A DNA stretch of 64,000 nucleotides. Origin: Ensifer adhaerens. Its GTDB lineage: Bacteria; Pseudomonadota; Alphaproteobacteria; Rhizobiales; Rhizobiaceae. Made by a program: the position numbers and the translations under genes. Of the stretch, positions 62,396-64,000 are shown one piece after another. The notes beneath the pieces are model-generated. The model saw only the letters and a list, made by a program, of their open reading frames with translations, was not told where the DNA came from and ran no database searches. The stretch spans positions 3,394,001 through 3,458,000 of the forward strand of contig OCMG01000004.1 of the NCBI GenBank assembly GCA_900215285.1. Reading direction: 5' to 3'. Numbering within the stretch: the first letter of the stretch is position 1; the number at the start of each line of letters is the position of its first letter.

Positions 62396-62755
62396 ATGGG
62401 GTTCAGGGTTCTTTTTCATCCCGAGTTCATCCCCGAATGGAAGGCTCTCGACGTCAGAGTGAAAGAGCTGACAGGCGAGATTCTGGACATGCTCGAAGAT
62501 GAGGGCCCTGCGTTGGGCAGGCCATCGGTCGACACGCTCCAGGGCTCACGCCACGCGAACATGAAGGAAATGCGGGTGCGATTTGCCGGGCATGTCTGGC
62601 GCTTTGCCTTCGCATTCGATCCCAAACAACGCGCGGTCGTTCTATGCGGTGGCGAAAAACAGGGCAGGAACCAGAGCCTCTTCTACAAGGCACTCATCGC
62701 CAAGGCTGACAGGCGGTTTGATGCATGGCTGACGGAGCACGAGCATGGACGTTGA
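62396..62755 (+). CDS. HigB/RelE-like toxin
   Basis: 119 aa. GFRVLFHPEFIPEWKALDVRV at the N-terminus, then SRHANMKEMRVRFAGHVWRF and AFAFDPKQRAVVLCGGEKQG, a RelE/HigB (phage Gp49-like) fold that cleaves mRNA at the ribosome. The C-terminus has FYKALIAKADRRFDAWL. It overlaps the antitoxin gene by 11 bases. ATG 62396 follows a short AT-rich promoter with a palindrome at 62364. It looks intact, unlike the broken homologue at 39088. Confidence 0.88.
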   Translation: MGFRVLFHPEFIPEWKALDVRVKELTGEILDMLEDEGPALGRPSVDTLQGSRHANMKEMRVRFAGHVWRFAFAFDPKQRAVVLCGGEKQGRNQSLFYKALIAKADRRFDAWLTEHEHGR

Positions 62756-63068
62756 ATGGAAAACACTGCGCGCCGAGCTTCCGGCGGATGTTCAGGAACG
62801 GCTCGATGCGCGCCGGGCTGCGCGGCGTCTTGGGAAGGCTCTCGCCGAGGTTAGAAAAGAAATGAACGTCACGCAGAAGGACGTCGCGACACGCGCTGCA
62901 ATGACGCAGAACACGGTTTCAAAAATCGAAAATGCAGAAGATATACTGCTTTCGTCCGTCATGCGTTACATGCACTCACTCGGTGGCAGCGTCGAACTCG
63001 TCCTGAAAACGCCTGGCGGTGGGACGCGCAAAATCGAGCTTGGCACGGATCTGACAGCTGAGCCATGA
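62745..63068 (+). CDS. HigA-like XRE antitoxin
   Basis: 107 aa. A helical N-terminus (ADVQERLDARRAARRLGKAL) leads to an HTH (EMNVTQKDVATRAAMTQNTV, then SKIENAEDILLSSVMRYMHS) and a short beta tail GGSVELVLKTPGG. It neutralises the upstream toxin and represses the operon. The overlap of 11 bases with the toxin gene indicates translational coupling. Confidence 0.9.
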   Translation: MDVEWKTLRAELPADVQERLDARRAARRLGKALAEVRKEMNVTQKDVATRAAMTQNTVSKIENAEDILLSSVMRYMHSLGGSVELVLKTPGGGTRKIELGTDLTAEP

Positions 63069-63146
63069 AACTTCCTCCCCTTGCATTCGCCCCTCGTTTC
63101 CTCCCATAAGGCGTGACAAGCAGCAAACACGATCAAAGGGCAAATC

Positions 63147-64000
63147 ATGGCCAATCCGGTTCTGGTGGAAGTCACGCGCGGCGACGTTGTCGAGAGCCGG
63201 CATCGCGGCGTGGTCGTGGTGGTGGACGGCGACGGGAAGGTCGTTTTCGAAGCGGGCGACATCGACGCGGCGGTGTTTCCGCGCTCGTCCTGCAAGGCGA
63301 TGCAGGCGCTGCCGCTGATGGAAAGCGGCGCGGCAGACGCTTACGGTTTCGGGGACAAGGAACTGGCGCTCGCCTGTTCCTCGCATTCCGGCGAAGATGG
63401 TCATGCCGAACTTGCGCGCGCCATGATCAGAGCCGCCGGACGCGATGAGGACACACTGGAATGCGGCGCGCACTGGTCGTTCCAGCAGCCGGTGCTGATC
63501 GAACAGGCTTCGCATGGTCCGAAGCCCGGCCAGCTCTACAACAATTGCTCGGGCAAGCATGCCGGCTTCATCTGCGCCTGCTGCCACACGGGCACGGACA
63601 CCAAGGGCTATGTCGGCTACGATCATCCGCTGCAGGCGGAAATCCGCGGCATCATGGAGAACCTGACCGGCTCGATCCTCGGCCACGACAATTGCGGCGT
63701 CGACGGCTGCTCGATCCCGACCTATGCCAGCCCGCTGAAAGGTCTGGCGCATGGCTTTGCCAAGATGGCGACGGGCGTTGGCCTCGAGCCGATCCGCGCC
63801 AAATCGGCCAAGCGCCTTATGCAGGCCTGCATGGCCGAGCCCTGGTATGTCGCCGGCACGAAGCGCGCCTGCACCGCCCTCATGCAGGCCGCGCCCGGCC
63901 GCATCTTCGCCAAGACCGGCGCCGAAGGCGTCTTTGTCGCAGCCATCCCTGAACAGGGCATCGCCATGGCGATGAAATGCGACGACGGTGCAACCCGGGC
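63147..64000 (+). CDS. L-asparaginase, R. etli type (partial, cut by window end)
   Basis: 284 residues visible; the family has about 330-370. PF06089-type enzyme, distinct from E. coli asparaginase II. MANPVLVEVTRGDVVESRHRG is the start. The SxxK pair FPRSSCKAMQALPLM (Ser47, Lys50) and CSSHSGEDGH supply the two catalytic Ser-Lys elements, and zinc ligands appear as Cys134 and Lys137 in NNCSGKHAGF and Cys188 in NCGVDGCSIP, as in R. etli ReAV. It hydrolyses Asn to Asp and ammonia. The 3' end is missing. Confidence 0.9.
   Translation, partial: MANPVLVEVTRGDVVESRHRGVVVVVDGDGKVVFEAGDIDAAVFPRSSCKAMQALPLMESGAADAYGFGDKELALACSSHSGEDGHAELARAMIRAAGRDEDTLECGAHWSFQQPVLIEQASHGPKPGQLYNNCSGKHAGFICACCHTGTDTKGYVGYDHPLQAEIRGIMENLTGSILGHDNCGVDGCSIPTYASPLKGLAHGFAKMATGVGLEPIRAKSAKRLMQACMAEPWYVAGTKRACTALMQAAPGRIFAKTGAEGVFVAAIPEQGIAMAMKCDDGATR

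Noticed and set aside
1..64000. tRNA, rRNA or prophage genes
   Set aside because: No cloverleaf or ribosomal sequence was recognised in any gap, and the lysozyme-like gene has no phage neighbours.

Overview
The window (64 kb, high GC, dense gene packing) reads as chromosomal DNA of an alphaproteobacterium of the Rhizobiaceae. The evidence is a MucR/Ros zinc-finger regulator, DUF2336, DUF5330, DUF1491 and DUF6456 proteins, a DivJ/PleC-type histidine kinase, the betI-betB-betA set, an R. etli-type asparaginase, a separate-subunit Mrp antiporter and rhizobial palindromic intergenic repeats. No rRNA, tRNA, CRISPR array, transposase or integrase was seen. The species cannot be named from the sequence alone.

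Layout. 0-5.4 kb: small conserved proteins, then a copper locus (DUF2946-like protein, YcnI, fused CopC-CopD). 5.3-14.8 kb: LysR/DMT exporter pair, soluble chemoreceptor, peptidoglycan-binding protein overlapping a cell-cycle-type kinase, SufE, and an overlapping pair of a DnaA-domain-IV-like protein and a DUF6456 protein. 15-22.5 kb: solitary CbiM under a cobalamin riboswitch, then an FNR-type regulator with a metal-chelate ABC importer and a PCuAC copper chaperone, followed by a small unit (membrane protein, UspA, DksA-like) preceded by four FNR/FixK-like boxes. 23-24.4 kb: a lower-GC secreted protein of unknown function. 24.7-30.7 kb: complete mrpABCDEFG. 31-35 kb: mucR, two GST-fold proteins and an O-GlcNAc-transferase-like protein. 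35.1-38.5 kb: nikR facing nikMN-nikQ-nikO across a recognisable NikR operator. 39-43 kb: a decayed toxin with its surviving antitoxin, then cysH-cysD-cysN. 43.4-48.5 kb: exported hydrolase, ClC exchanger, short MprF-like lysyltransferase and hicAB. 48.5-53.4 kb: betI-betB and betA, split by an inserted repeat, an XRE regulator and a small membrane protein, with a palindromic BetI operator upstream. 53.8-56 kb: a two-gene unit, a lipoprotein and a phage-tail-lysozyme-like protein, in lower-GC DNA. 56-64 kb: an EAL-CBS-GGDEF protein, a small lipoprotein, a quinone oxidoreductase, tandem SetA-like exporters, a higBA-type module, and an asparaginase cut by the window edge.

The genes handle metals (copper twice, cobalt, nickel), osmotic and cation stress (bet, mrp, ClC, lysyl-PG), sulfur assimilation, low-oxygen response and envelope or cell-cycle functions. 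The least explained items are the lipoprotein/lysozyme pair (53.8-56 kb), the DnaA-like/DUF6456 pair (13.5-14.7 kb), the repeat element carried inside the copCD reading frame (3.65-3.75 kb) and the FNR-box cluster (20.9-21.4 kb).
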